Positions 46,324-57,722 of a DNA stretch of 64,000 nucleotides are shown here, piece by piece; position 1 is the first letter of the stretch; every line of letters begins with the position of its first letter. Made by a program: the position numbers and the translations under genes. The DNA comes from Neofusicoccum parvum (lineage: Eukaryota; Ascomycota; Dothideomycetes; Botryosphaeriales; Botryosphaeriaceae). Under the pieces are notes generated by a model. It saw nothing but the letters and a program-made list of their open reading frames with translations. It was not told where the DNA came from and did no database searches. Where the stretch lies: contig CP087218.1 in the NCBI GenBank assembly GCA_020912385.1, positions 1,860,001-1,924,000 of the forward strand. The letters are read 5' to 3'.

Positions 46324-48407
46324 ATGAGGTTGTTGCGTCAACTCTGGCTGGCTGTCGGCGCCGTTATCAGTCAATGCAGCCAGGCCAGCGCCTACCACAA
46401 TACCACGACCTCAGCACCGTTCTTTTACTCAGTAAGTTTAATTTATATTTTTCACTGTCATAGCAACTAACAGAAGATGGCGGCAGCGTCCCGACATCAA
46501 TCCTCCTGCCCTTGAGCTCAGGTCTTACAACCACAACGCCGTTTCGCCGGGTCACATTTTCCTTGCGCCATGGAGTCACACAGAAATGTCTAGCATAGAC
46601 GCAGGACCTTATATATTCGACAATTCTGGGGTACGTACTCACTTCCGCCTTGGTCCATTGCCGCAGAAGAACAGTGTGAAGATAGGAACGAAGAGCTGAA
46701 CTTTTCAAGGAGCTTGTCTGGGCCGGTCCTGCTGCTTTTGGCGGACTATCAGCTCATTCTCCCCACGTATGCCGCTGGAAATCTGCAAACCACCTTTGCT
46801 TCTTCCAAGGTGCATCTCACCACGGCTTCGGGCGCGGCATGGGTCTCATCCTCGACTCTACATACCGTGTGGCTGCAACCATCCAGGTTGGTGGCTCCAC
46901 AGCAGCGGCAGGGGACATGCATGAATTCCAATTGTTTGGTGATGCTGCTCTCGCGTCCATCTACCAGGTGTTACCGTATGATATCAGCCCTTTCGGTGTT
47001 GTGGACCGGATCGGCTGGATTGTTGAGTCGATGTTTCAAGAGATTCGAGTGGCCGACGGTGCTGTTCTCTTCGAGTGGTCCAGCCTGGATCATGAAGAGA
47101 CGAGTCCCCGGGCCGCAAGACTGCTTCCGGGAGCAACACCCATTGTTGGCAATGGGTTGGATCCTGGGACGCCGTTTGATTACTTTCACTTGAACAGCGT
47201 TGACAAGAATGACGACGGAGACTATCTCGTCTCTTCAAGGCACCTTTCCTCTGTGTACAAGATCTCCGGCGAAGATGGCCGAATCCTCTGGGTGCTCCAT
47301 GGTCAAGACGACGTGTCTCAGAAGTCGTACGAGTCTATCGTTCGTCACGGCTTTAACTTTTCAAGCCAGCACGATGTCAGGTGGATATCATGCAATGGAA
47401 GTCACAGCGTGATTTCAATGCTAGACAACGCAAGTGACGATTCCACAGCAACAGCCGCTCATTCACGTGGAATGCTCGTCACAATTGAGCACACCACTCA
47501 AACCGCCACGCTGGCTTCTGAAGTCTTCCCAAGCGACGTGTCCCAACAAATGCTCTCCGGCGCTCAAGGCAGTTTCCAACTCCTGCCAAACGAGAACACC
47601 TTCGTCGGGTGGGGGAAGTGGCCTTTCTTCTCCGAGCACTCGCCAAGCGGGGAGACGCTTCTCTGGGGACAATTCGCACCCAACGCCACAGACACGGATA
47701 TCATGAGCTACCGAACCCGCAAGTTCGACTGGGCAGCAACGCCGCATGACACACCAACCATGTTCGTCTACTCGCACAACGCAACCGCAACATCCGGCAC
47801 CGTCTTCTACGTGTCATGGAACGGCGCCACCGACATCAAGGCCTGGAACTTCTACACCGCCAGTGGCGGAGATGCTGCTGGGCCTTGGCGGCAGGTGGGC
47901 ACGGTCAACCGGACGGGCTTCGAGACACGGTACCTTTGGCACGGCTTCGGCAAATGGAGCTTCGCCGAAGCCGTCGACTTGGACGGCAAAGCCATCCGCA
48001 GGTCCAAAGTCTACAAGACGTTCGTGCCGTCGGAACTCTTGAGGGAGGCGTGCGATACGTGGGGCTGCGCCGCCATGATCCCAGACCGCAGCGGACAGGG
48101 CAGGCTCAGGCCGGAAGACGTGAAGTGGGAGGCGGTTGGGTACAACGAAGGCGCGCAAGGCGTCCCTCGCTACCCGGACCGGCAGTCGCCAGCACCGCTC
48201 GGCGTGGCCTGGCAGATCGGTCCTCAGGCTGCCGCTTTGCTTGTCGTAGTCGCGTACGTCGTTCTGCTCTGGCTGTCGCCGCGGGTGTACGCCAGGCTGG
48301 ACGGCTCGGGCCCAGCCCGGGAGCCTCAGGAGCGTGCGAGCCCGGAGTGTCTGGAGCTGGGGCCCGTCTCTCCACGACACTCCGGCTTGGGAACGGTCTC
48401 ACGATGA
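46324..48407 (+). CDS. arylsulfotransferase (ASST) family protein, membrane-anchored
   Basis: Three exons, 46324-46431, 46487-46630 and 46710-48407, encode 649 residues. ATG 46324 gives a signal peptide (MRLLRQLWLAVGAVISQC); an in-frame ATG at 46285 would add 13 residues before it. The body is the beta-propeller of the ASST family: DMHEFQLFGDA, FDYFHLNSVDKNDDGDYLVSSRHLSSVYKI, and HDVRWI with repeated blade edges. The block with LNSV and HLxxxYKI corresponds to conserved strand motifs of fungal ASST proteins. A hydrophobic span near the C-terminus (AAALLVVVAYVVLLWL) would anchor it, leaving a short cytosolic tail. Bacterial members move sulfate between phenols; the activity of fungal members is not established. 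Confidence 0.88.
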
Positions 48408-49142
48408 AGGCTCCATGAGTCAGATAAAGGACCGAGCTCCGGGGGGCAACTGCGCGCAACTCAGCCGCGGGTTGGAGCCTCATTTCTCTTTGGCTTTTTC
48501 AATGGCTCACTTGTGTTAGTGCGGAAATTACACCAAAACTCGCTGTGGAGCGGCGGTACCGTGTAATCCATTTCTTCCTTATCTATAGTGATGAAATCAT
48601 GTTGTAGTGGTTAGTGTGGGGAAGTTCCGCAGCCGCGCCGACCCGTTCGTATTCCCTGTCATGACAGTAGATCATGTAAATCCAAGCGTGAGGCCAAGCA
48701 CTTGGTGAGTGCTGGCAACGGTAAAGTGTCCAAGCATTTGAGCTAATTCCGTCTCCCCGGTTTCTTAAAAGGTGCGGGGCTCATCTGCGAGCCCAATGTA
48801 GTCTGTGCGAGCAGCCGTGGCATGGCCAGACCCCCAGTGATCATGCCGTTTTGAAACCCAAAACACCTTTATCGTCGTATTCGCGAGTGTGCGGCTGGCT
48901 AAATGGCGTTGTAGCTTTGCACCTTTCCTAAAAGCCTCGTTGTAGCGTCTCTTGTACTTGAAGAAGATTTTATGATCTACTTATTATAGTTTCCATGTTT
49001 CACACTCCCACATGGAGATTTGTGCCTCCGTGTTCCGCCCAGGCACCACTACGAGCCTGAGCCAGGTATATAAACAAAGGCTCTACCCGGTCTTTCAAAC
49101 CCATCATCACTCCTCTTTCCACATCACTCCCTTCGAAGAAAA
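48408..49142. other. intergenic region, 0.73 kb
   Basis: No gene is supported. Its right end carries the TATA box and leader of the small secreted peptide gene. Confidence 0.5.
49067..49074 (+). promoter_or_regulatory. TATA box of the small cysteine-rich peptide gene
   Basis: TATATAAA lies 69-76 bases before the ATG at 49143, and the leader between them is CT/AC-rich, the layout of a strong fungal promoter. Confidence 0.65.
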
Positions 49143-49399
49143 ATGAAGTTTGCATACATCTTTGCGTCTCTCCTTGTCGGGCTTGTCGCCGCCAGCCCAA
49201 TTGTCCAGGATGATGCGGCCGTCGCTGCACCGGAAATGGAGAACCTGGTTGCGAGGCAATACGACCCCCGTTGCCCTAGTGGTTGTGCCAACCGCGCCCG
49301 CTGCTGCGTAAGTAACCCATGTCTTCCAAATGCTTGTATCCCGGTGAAACGGAGCTAACTTGTGTTTTTCCAATACAGGGCAACAACCAATGCTGTTAA
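49143..49399 (+). CDS. small cysteine-rich secreted peptide precursor
   Basis: Two exons, 49143-49307 and 49379-49399, encode only 61 residues. Residues 1-18 form a signal peptide (MKFAYIFASLLVGLVAAS), residues 19-39 an acidic propeptide-like stretch ending VARQ, and residues 40-61 a cysteine-rich core. Six cysteines stand at 44, 48, 54, 55, 60 and 61, spacing C-x3-C-x5-CC-x4-CC. The last two cysteines come from a second exon of only seven codons. Tiny secreted peptides of this kind in fungi include candidate effectors, antimicrobial peptides and spore-surface peptides; I do not recognise a named family and assign no activity. The strong TATA-type promoter and clean intron argue that it is a real gene. 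Confidence 0.75.
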
Positions 49400-50260
49400 G
49401 CACACCTCGCACATCAATGGGCAAATTGGAGGCGGAAAGCTTGCAGTCGATGTATGGAGTTCCCCCCGCGGGTTTAAGCTCGGCCGACTGTCAGCGGGTT
49501 CCTATCGCTACTTGTATTTGTGCTCAATGCAATAAAGCATTTACAGACAATAAAGCCTACCATTGGGCATTCCGGTGTTCGATATCCTGTGCAGTTCCTG
49601 TGGTGACCCATCGTACGCGAAAGCCGACTTAATATTCCCGCCACGTTCGCCTTTGACTGTGATTAAGGCCACGCTCGTCCTTGTTGTTCTCGTACTGCTA
49701 GTCGGGAGGTGTCCGAGGGCACTAGAGACAGCATTCTGTCCGAATAGAGTGTTAGCCGAAACCCAGACTGTCGGGTTCGTAACTGCATTGCCCCGGCGGT
49801 GCGTCGAGTCAGGCCGAGACATACGTGGTCGAATCGTCGAACGACGCTACGGCAAAGGAAACACCGAGAGGAATTCCAGCAATCCTTGAGATTGATTCGG
49901 CGTAACACCTGATTAAAATCGCCGCTTGGACGGCTGTTGAAGCTTCCCAAGTGCTCGTCAAACTGAGCTTGTGATGCCCGATTCTCCGGAGTGCAAGCAG
50001 GGCGGCAGGGTTGCACAGGGCCCTCCACCAATCCACGCAAGCCTCCTGTGAATTTGGGAAGGTGAACCTCCACATGCTCCACACACGTGCGATTGAATGT
50101 TCCACCGCGCCCTGTGCCGCACTGCGCCGCAGTCACACGCGCCAGGGCTTCAAGGGTCTTAAAGCCCCCGCTCCCGCTCAGATCATCGTGTTTCCTGCTT
50201 GCCCGTGAAAGCGCCGCGCAGAAAAAGTATCCTCGAATTGCCCCGGGAAAACCCTACACG
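49400..50260. other. intergenic region, 0.86 kb
   Basis: No gene supported. Contains one TCGGCCGA octamer at 49480-49487. Open frames lack domains. Confidence 0.5.
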
Positions 50261-51621
50261 ATGAGTGATCAATTTCCAAGTAACGTGATCGAGCTTGATC
50301 CGGTAAGTGGTCCTCACGCGTATGCTTTTGGTTCTTCGGACTAACTCCATTTAGGATGCATTAGACGGTCAAGAGTCAGCCCTGGGTGAGGACTCGTACG
50401 ATTGCAGACTGAAAAATAAACCTTACATAAGCTAACAAATACTGCAGGCAGAGTTACACGACATCATTGAAGTCGAGCATACTCCAGTACAAGTACGAAA
50501 ATGGGAGGCGGTATCACGCAGAAATCAAGGACAAGTGTGAGTGCGTGAATACCCGTTTCAACCTTCCCCTACTTACAGCAGCGCTCAAGCTTACTATCTC
50601 CCGAACGACGAACGCGAGCTCGACCGTCTCGACCTATACCACCATGTCGTACTTCTCCGCTGCGATGGCAATCTATATCTGGCTCCCATCGGCAAAGCGC
50701 CGCAACGCATTCTGGACGTTGGTGCTGGAACCGGCATATGGGCTATTGAGATGGCAGAAGCTTTCCCGTCCGCAGAGGTACTTCCACAAGCAGCGCTCAT
50801 CGCGCACGCGCAGGCATTGACGTTCTGCGAAGGTGATTGGCAACGACCTGAGTCCCGTGCAACCGGCCTTGTGAGTGACGGACATTCGAGAGGCGTGCTT
50901 TGCTTACTTCGGCCAGCGTGCCACCGAACGTCAAGTTCGAAATCGACGACGTGGAAGAGGACTGGCTCTACAGCACGCCGTTCGACTACATCCACTGCCG
51001 ATTCATGGCAGGCTCGCTGAAGGATTGGCCTCGCCTCATGCGACAGGCGTTCCAGTACGTCCGCACCTCAACCCCGCCGGTGATGGAAGCCGGCTTGCTG
51101 ACCATCCCAGACACACCAAGCCCGGAGGGTGGGTCGAGTTCCAGGACTTTGAAATGCGCTTCTACACCAATGGCGGCGAGTTCAAACCCGGGTCGCCGCT
51201 TGACAAGTGGTGCGACGAGCTCATCGCGGGTATCACCGGCGCCGGCTACGACCCAGAGCCAGGCTCAAAGCTGAAGAAGTGGGTCGAGGATGCTGGGTTT
51301 ACCAACGTGACGCATAAGCTCCTTCCAATCCCTACGGGCACTTGGCCAAAGGACAAGAAGCTGAAGGAGATTGGCGCATTTGACTTGGTTCAGTTCCTTG
51401 AAGGCCTGGAGGCTATCTCCATGCGCACTCTGACTACTCTTCGGGGTTGGTCTGCTGAGGAGGTCCACGTTCTCTTGGCCAAGCTGCGTGAGGAATTAAA
51501 GAACCCCAGAATGAGGCTTCAGCACAACATGTAAGGTTCTATCTTTCCTTCTCACCATTGGCACGTAAACTTATCGTTTGGTATCAGGCATGTTGTCTAC
51601 GCGCAGAGGCCTCTCGAATGA
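50261..51621 (+). CDS. LaeA-like SAM-dependent methyltransferase, copy 1
   Basis: Eight exons: 50261-50302, 50355-50395, 50448-50534, 50579-50777, 50833-50870, 50917-51054, 51111-51530 and 51588-51621, giving 332 residues. YKYENGRRYHA and YYLPNDERELDRLDL form the conserved N-terminal block of the LaeA-like group; motif I is DVGAGTGIWAIEMAEAFPSAEV, split by the intron at 50778-50832 just before VIGNDLSPVQP. KFEIDDVEEDW and KPGGWVEFQD follow in the usual order. The acceptor at 50578 is a tandem CAGCAG site, so two products differing by one residue are possible. Members methylate small molecules or act in LaeA-type regulation. A paralog follows 600 bases downstream. Confidence 0.93.
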
Positions 51622-52231
51622 TTATGCGAACAGTGCAGGGGGTTCCTCTCGCGAGGGTGGGCCGAAGAACACCAGGGTAGGCTAGTTCTTAATTATGGTC
51701 TGGATTGCCTGCGTGTGGAAATGTGTAAGAGGAAAGGAGGTTGCTCTCTGCTGAGAAATTGAGTGAAAGCAATGGTAGATATCGTCCAGACAAGACTATA
51801 TATCAAATCTGAAGAAATGAAACCGTCCCTGTGACTTGTTGTGACATCCCCTTCTGGAATGAAATCCCGTTGAGTAAGGCTATCGATTTCAAGGTTCGTG
51901 TCCCACAAATGAAAGCGGACCCCATCCTCACGGCGCAGTCGACACCAAAAGTGGCCCATACTTAAGCGAGCGCTGATTATTTGTAGTAATTGAGCCGTCT
52001 AAGTCTCCTGAGAAGTGGGCCATCTGCCGGAACGCAATGCTGTGCCACATGTACGTACGTCGCACTCTAAGCCCAATCTGCTACTACCATGTGTTTTCGT
52101 CTCCCTTGTTCCCCATGTAGCAACGCTCTAACAGCATCCGTCCGCCCCGCCACGTCTTCGTCCAACCTTGGCTTTTACTTTACTTGTGTGTTCGATTGTG
52201 GCGGTTCCGGTTACTTTCACTTCCGACCAAC
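51622..52231. other. spacer between tandem methyltransferase genes
   Basis: A 610-base AT-rich stretch carrying the terminator of copy 1 and the promoter of copy 2. No other gene is supported. Confidence 0.5.
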
Positions 52232-53880
52232 ATGGCTGCTCCAGTGCAACAGGTAGCTGCCATTGAGGACTTACAAAACATCGAGGTCGATGAAGAGGTT
52301 TGTACTGTTTCAATTAATGTTTCTTTTAGCTCGAAGGTTTGCGATAGGATTTCAGAGTCCGGACTGATCAATTAACGTGTTCACAGTTTGAAACGGATTC
52401 GACCCGTGGAAGCGTTGATGACCAGCTGTAAGTTGTAACAAATGTATTCAAGACCAACAAACGAAGGACAACTGATATTTCCTCAGATCCGCCTACTCGC
52501 AATCTCTCATCTCTAGCGTCACTGCCTACCCCGTTGAGAATGGCCGCCGGTATCATGCGTACAAGGAAGGAACTTACTATATGCCGAACGATGACGTCAG
52601 TGACATCGCCTCTTGTTTTCGTATATGCTGACGTATCTGGATAGAGCGAGCAAGATCGCCTTGACCTAGTTCACCATATGTTGATGCTTGTCACCGACCA
52701 ACGGCACTTCTTTGCTCCGGTAAAGGAGGAGAAGTTGAAGCGCGTCCTCGATGCGGGGACTGGAACAGTATGTTTCCTTTACTCCGAGAGTTAACGTAGA
52801 TGCTGAATTATCCTGAGGGGATCTGGGCTATCGAAGTTGGTAAGGAACGCCGCGCTTGCCCTTATCACCTGTCACGTCACGTCATTTGAATGGCATCCAG
52901 CCGTCCTCGTTGAACTCTTATGGCGGTGATGGGGAGAGATGGCTGCTGAGTGAGGATGACGTGAGATGACAGACGAGAGTTGGTTCACCCTGATGATTCC
53001 ATCACACTGATTGAGATCAACAGGGGACAAATACCCTGACGCAGAGGCAAGTCGACTTTCACTTCCATTAGAACAAGACTGACAGTAGTGAGCAGGTTCT
53101 CGGAAATGATCTGAGCCCCGTCCAGCCGCACTGGGTAGTAAGTGTTCATGAAACATGATCGAAAGTTACCGAATCTGAGTACTCCAGCCTACCAACGTCA
53201 AGTTCGAGGTCGACGACATCGAGGCGCCCTGGACCCACGCTAAGCCCTTCGATCTCGTATTTGCTCGCTATCTTGACGGCGCCATTTCTGACTGGCCGGC
53301 TCTCGTCTCCAACATGTACAGCACAACCAGACCGGGTGGTTGGTTCGAGTAAGTAAACCCTTCTATCAGTCACAGGGTGCGGCATTTGATGCGTGCAGGC
53401 TCCATGGCTTTGACCTGCATTATACGTCAGATGATGGCTCGGTCAAATCCGACTCGTACATAACCCAGTTTATCGCCACCATCGACGCGGGATGCGCCAA
53501 AATGGGCAAGGAGCTGTTCACCAGCCCCAGGCTTGGTGGCTGGTTGAAGGATGCGGGTTTCTCCAACATTCATGTGCAGCCATTCAAGGTTCCGTCTGGG
53601 CCATGGCCCAAGGATACGAAAATGAGAGAGATTGGTACAGTCAATCTCATGCAAGCACTTGAAGGAATGGAGGCGTTCTCACTCCGCCTCTTTACCGGTG
53701 TCCTGGGATGGAAGCTTGAGGAGGTTGTTGTATTCATCGCAAAGGTCAGAGAGGAACTCAAGGGCAAGTCGATCCATCCGTACATCCTCTAGTAAGTTAC
53801 CGCAGCATCCTTAGGTCTTCTCTTGCTTGCATTGCTTACGAAACTGTAGCTACGTTGCGTATGGCCAAAAGCCGGAGTAG
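52232..53880 (+). CDS. LaeA-like SAM-dependent methyltransferase, copy 2
   Basis: Ten exons: 52232-52297, 52387-52427, 52487-52595, 52645-52767, 52818-52839, 53024-53046, 53096-53137, 53188-53348, 53399-53791 and 53850-53880, giving 336 residues. It parallels copy 1: YPVENGRRYHAYKEG, YYMPNDD, the SAM motif VLDAGTGTGIWAIEVG, VLGNDLSPVQPHW, KFEVDDIEAPW and RPGGWFE. Two exons are only 22 and 23 bases long. The intron at 53047-53095 has a GC donor (GCAAGT), and the one at 52840-53023 is 184 bases, long for this region. Introns are more numerous than in copy 1 although several positions are shared, so the duplication is not recent. Catalytic substrate unknown. Confidence 0.9.
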
Positions 53881-54357
53881 AGCGCCCCACAGCGGGCTTC
53901 CGGGCAAGCCGTTGTGGGAATCGCTGTGTATACAGTGAATCCTTCACTCTCTTATTGAATATTTATCATTCTCCAAAGTAACACTATTTATGAACGTCTA
54001 GGATAATCATTCATACATTCGTCTAATCCCAAGCCTTGGGTAACGAAGAAGGTAGGTCAGAGTCGAACAAACTTGATGGCAAACCGCCAGGACGATACCT
54101 GTGAACTGTAAGACATTCCCGTAGACGTTGGTAGTTGATAATATAATAGAAGAAAAAGTAACATATAGAATCTCAGGCCGTAAACTTGCGGCCGACAGCC
54201 TCGGATAGACACACCTCAGCTATATACAATACCGCATACGCGCTCAATACTATATCTCTCATGCCTCTATCGAAGTCTTGTTGATATTTTACCTCCATGT
54301 GAGTCTGAACGTTTGTCTATATCTAACGCGTGGGGTTAATGTGGAGACCATCTATAT
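53881..54357. other. convergent intergenic region
   Basis: A 477-base AT-rich spacer between the 3' ends of methyltransferase copy 2 and the MFS transporter gene. Nothing supported. Confidence 0.5.
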
Positions 54358-55745
54358 TTACATGCGCCGCTTCAAGCTCAACCCATTCTTTGCAACCCTG
54401 GCTGCCACAAGCGTGAGGGTGCCGCCCATAAACGCCGAGCCGCCAAATACTTGAGCGTACAAGAAGTTTCCATTACGGTGTTGAATCAAGGCGCCCGCTA
54501 TCGGCGGCCCCGTCAGGCAGGCGACGGAGATGAATGAGAAGCACATGCCGGTGCGCACACCCATTTTCTTAAGGTCTGTCGTCAGGCTGGCGCAGGATGC
54601 AGGAAAGAGGCTCTGTATGCCCGCGCCGAAGAAGCCGTAGATGACACAGAAGGTATACAGTGCGCCGACCGACGACACGGCTGCCCAGCAGTAGAAGAGG
54701 AGGCCGGCGAAAAAGGCGACAGGGATCAGCGTGTTGATGGGGCCGAGGAGGCGGTCTGCCGTGAGGCCACACACTAAACGCCCAGGTATACCGACCGCGT
54801 TCATAGTAAGGAGGAGTATCAGGGACTCGGATGCGGAGACGCCGATGATCGTTTTGGCAAACGTGCTGATCTAAAAGATTGATTAGACTCGGTCTGGCTG
54901 CATAGCGCCGCCTGCGAAACCGGACTTGCGATCGAAAAACTTACGTAAAAATAGGCGAAGTAGACAGCCCAGAGGTTAAAGAACATGCCGATACAGAACA
55001 GCGTGTACGAAGGCTCCCTGAAAGCGCTCCACTCGACCAGCGGGCCCGTCTTGCGCGGAGGCAGGCGCACGCGGGCAATGGACACAACAATGACTGCGTT
55101 GAACAGAATAACGAAGCCCATGGTTCGGACGGTCCAACCGAAGCCGACCTTGGAAAGCAGCTGCTGGGCAACCAGGGGAAATATGATTCCTCCCGTTGCG
55201 CCTCCAGACGCGGTGCATGCCATGGCAAGGGAACGTCTTTTGGAGAAGTAGGTTGCAACGAGAGAAACGGTTGGGCAGAAGACCAAGCCATCACCCAGGC
55301 CTTTGCAGATGCCCTGTGAGAGGAAGAGTTGCCAGTACTGGGTCGAGACGGAGGACATGAAGACGCCAAGCACCTGCAGCAAAGACCCCAGGGCGAGCAC
55401 GATGTGGAAGTACCCGGCATCTAGCGCCCTGCCGGAAAAGGTGCCGACCAGGTAGACAAGAAAAATTTGCACGGAACCGATCCAGCTGATGGCCGAGGCT
55501 GAGACAGAGAGCGAGGTGGTGTAGTAGGACTGGAACAGGCCAAACGAACTCAGGTATCCCCAGCCGTTTATCAGCACCAGGTGGCCCATGAATACCTGAG
55601 TCCAAGCCTTGAAGCCGCCGTCTGGCGCGGGTCCTGGAGTGTCTGGACACGGCTGAGTGACTCCGCTCACGTCTGTGGAGTCGGTGACGAAGCCAGCCTC
55701 ATGTTGCTTCGCTTCGGTGGCGGGTTCGGGTGACAATTCGGCCAT
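54358..55745 (-). CDS. MFS transporter, monocarboxylate (MCT-like) type
   Basis: Two exons, 55745-54945 and 54870-54358, encode 437 residues. After a hydrophilic N-terminus, PDGGFKAWTQVFMGHLVLINGWGYLSSFG is the signature of the fungal monocarboxylate-porter group (the DGG-A/W-W motif before span 1). SFGLFQSYY, GLGDGLVFCPT, YFSKRRSLAMACTASGGATGG and PGRLVCGLTADR follow at the expected loops. Such proteins move organic acids, riboflavin or fungal metabolites. It lies between the methyltransferase pair and the oxidase/reductase/P450 genes, which would suit a metabolite exporter, but this is inference. Confidence 0.92.
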
Positions 55746-56414
55746 AGTAAGAGGTTGGAGGAGCGAGGAAAGCCAAGGACAGATGTCGAGGTTACAAGGT
55801 AGTTAAGGCGAATGATCGCGTAAGCGCGTGATTGAGGCTGACGGGACAGGCGGCCGAACGCCGAATCAAATATTTTTTCACTGTAGGATCAATCCCCAGG
55901 ATCCGGCGCTCCCCGCCGAACTTCCTCTTCAGGCCAATCACCTTGGGGGCCGAACAAACGGGCCCACTTTCGTGAGGAGGCAACCTTCCGTTTCACATGG
56001 GGTAATGCGGGCCGCAAACTCCTCCCATGTAAAAAAAACCAACAGTTGTGGCCATTGCTTGCGGCGTAGTCGCGCGGTCAAATAGGATGCCACCCCAGGA
56101 TTCCTTTCCTCGTCCATAAAATCCTATTCCTAAAATCACCGTTGCATCCCAGCCTCATCGGCAAGTTCCAGGGTGATTCGTGATGTGACCAACTTGCACA
56201 TTCAGGCAGAAGACTATGTTTTTTCCGAATAGTTCTGGACGGATGAAGGATTATTCTCGCCTCATGGTAGGCCTGAGACTCTGCTCGGCGGGTCGAAGCT
56301 GAGTCTGCCATGGCAGGTATATAAGCTATAGTCATTTGCCATAGTGTCACACCAGATCAAGTTCATCATCATCTCTACAGAGTCTTTACATCTACATCTA
56401 TCCTCAACTTCACG
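55746..56414. other. divergent promoter region of the MFS and oxidase genes
   Basis: A 669-base spacer. GCGGCCGA at 55850-55857 is about 105 bases upstream of the MFS start. A TATA-like element serves the oxidase. Confidence 0.5.
56318..56324 (+). promoter_or_regulatory. TATA-like element of the D-amino-acid oxidase gene
   Basis: TATATAA about 90 bases before the ATG at 56415, in AT-rich leader DNA. Confidence 0.55.
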
Positions 56415-57722
56415 ATGGCCGCTGAACAAAACCAAGGACTGGTGTTCTGGAGGGACCTCACCCCCCTCCCAGTTCCCTTGAACACTCCAAACGCCTCTTC
56501 ACCCCGAATTCTGATCGTCGGGGGTGGAGTGACCGGCCTGGTCACGGCGTGGACGCTGCTCGACAAAGGCTACCATGTAACAATTGTGGCCAAAGAGTGG
56601 GCGTCGTACGGCACGGAGCAGCGTCTTACATCTCAGATCGCCGGTGCTCTCTGGGAGTTCCCTCCTGCCGTCTGCGGTCAGCATACGGACGCCATCTCGC
56701 TCCAGCACTCAAAGCGCTGGTGTATGGTGGCATACCACATCTGGGACGCCATCGCCTCATCCAAGCCACTCGCAGAGCTCTCAGGCGCGCGGATGAAGCC
56801 CGCCGACTTCTTCTTTCCTGTCCCTATCGAGCAGGACGCCGACCAGCTGGCCAAGATGCACGAGATCATGGCCAGCGGCGTGCGCGGCTTCCGGCGGTCG
56901 ACATCAATTATCACGGAGCGGCGTGCCCACGGGGACGTCGCCGACGCGTACGAGTACCTAGCCCCCATCATCGACACAGACGTCGCCATGTCCTTCCTCA
57001 AGGACCTCGTCACCGCCAAAGGCGCGACGCTCGTGACCCAGACCCTCCACGGCGACCTGTTCGACCAGGAGCACCAGCTCCGGCAGCAACACCACGCCGA
57101 CGTCATCGTCAACGCAACCGGCCTCGCCGGCACCGAGCTGGCCGGCGACGCCTCGTGCTACCCCATCCGCGGCGGCCTGATCCGCGTGCTCAACAACGGC
57201 CGCGACTTCCCGCGCGTGCGCGCGGCGCTGACCATCACCGCCGACGCCGTGCACGACGCCGGCGAGATCGTCTTCCTCGTCCCCCGCAACGACGACATCC
57301 TGCTCATCGGCGGCATCGCCGAGCCCCACGAGCGCACCCTCGACCTGACCCTTGACAGCCCCATCATCCGCCGCATGCGCGCCCGCTGCGAGCGCTTCCT
57401 GCCAGACCTCAAGCGCGCCCGCGTCGACCCCGAATACCCGCTGGCGCAGGGGCTGCGGCCTTTCCGTCAGCGCAACGTGCGCGTTGAGCGTGAGCTGCGT
57501 GTGCGTGGGGATGGCGGCGCGCCCAGCCGCATCGTGCACAGCTACGGGCAGGGGGGCGCCGGGTGGTCGCTCTCGTTCGGGTGTGCGGGTGATGTGGCGG
57601 CGTTGGTGGAGGAGGCGCTGTTGGATTTGCCGGCCAGGCCTATGATGTTGGAAGAGTCAGCAGCGGTGGCGGAGACGGTGTCCAATGTAGTGTTTGAGGA
57701 GCCGATCAAGGCGCGGTTGTAG
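56415..57722 (+). CDS. D-amino-acid oxidase family FAD oxidoreductase, peroxisomal
   Basis: Intronless frame of 435 residues. It oxidises D-amino acids to the keto acid, ammonia and hydrogen peroxide. FAD binding is shown by ILIVGGGVTGLVTAW at about residue 31, and a second DAO landmark is VIVNATGLAGTEL. The C-terminal block SYGQGGAGWSLSFGCAGDVAALVEE is the conserved flavin-binding end. The last three residues are ARL, a canonical type 1 peroxisomal targeting signal, which matches the known location of fungal DAO. The length is somewhat above the common 340-380 because of an N-terminal extension and a longer C-terminal linker. It could also be D-aspartate oxidase; active-site residues were not resolved. 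Confidence 0.9.
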   Translation: MAAEQNQGLVFWRDLTPLPVPLNTPNASSPRILIVGGGVTGLVTAWTLLDKGYHVTIVAKEWASYGTEQRLTSQIAGALWEFPPAVCGQHTDAISLQHSKRWCMVAYHIWDAIASSKPLAELSGARMKPADFFFPVPIEQDADQLAKMHEIMASGVRGFRRSTSIITERRAHGDVADAYEYLAPIIDTDVAMSFLKDLVTAKGATLVTQTLHGDLFDQEHQLRQQHHADVIVNATGLAGTELAGDASCYPIRGGLIRVLNNGRDFPRVRAALTITADAVHDAGEIVFLVPRNDDILLIGGIAEPHERTLDLTLDSPIIRRMRARCERFLPDLKRARVDPEYPLAQGLRPFRQRNVRVERELRVRGDGGAPSRIVHSYGQGGAGWSLSFGCAGDVAALVEEALLDLPARPMMLEESAAVAETVSNVVFEEPIKARL

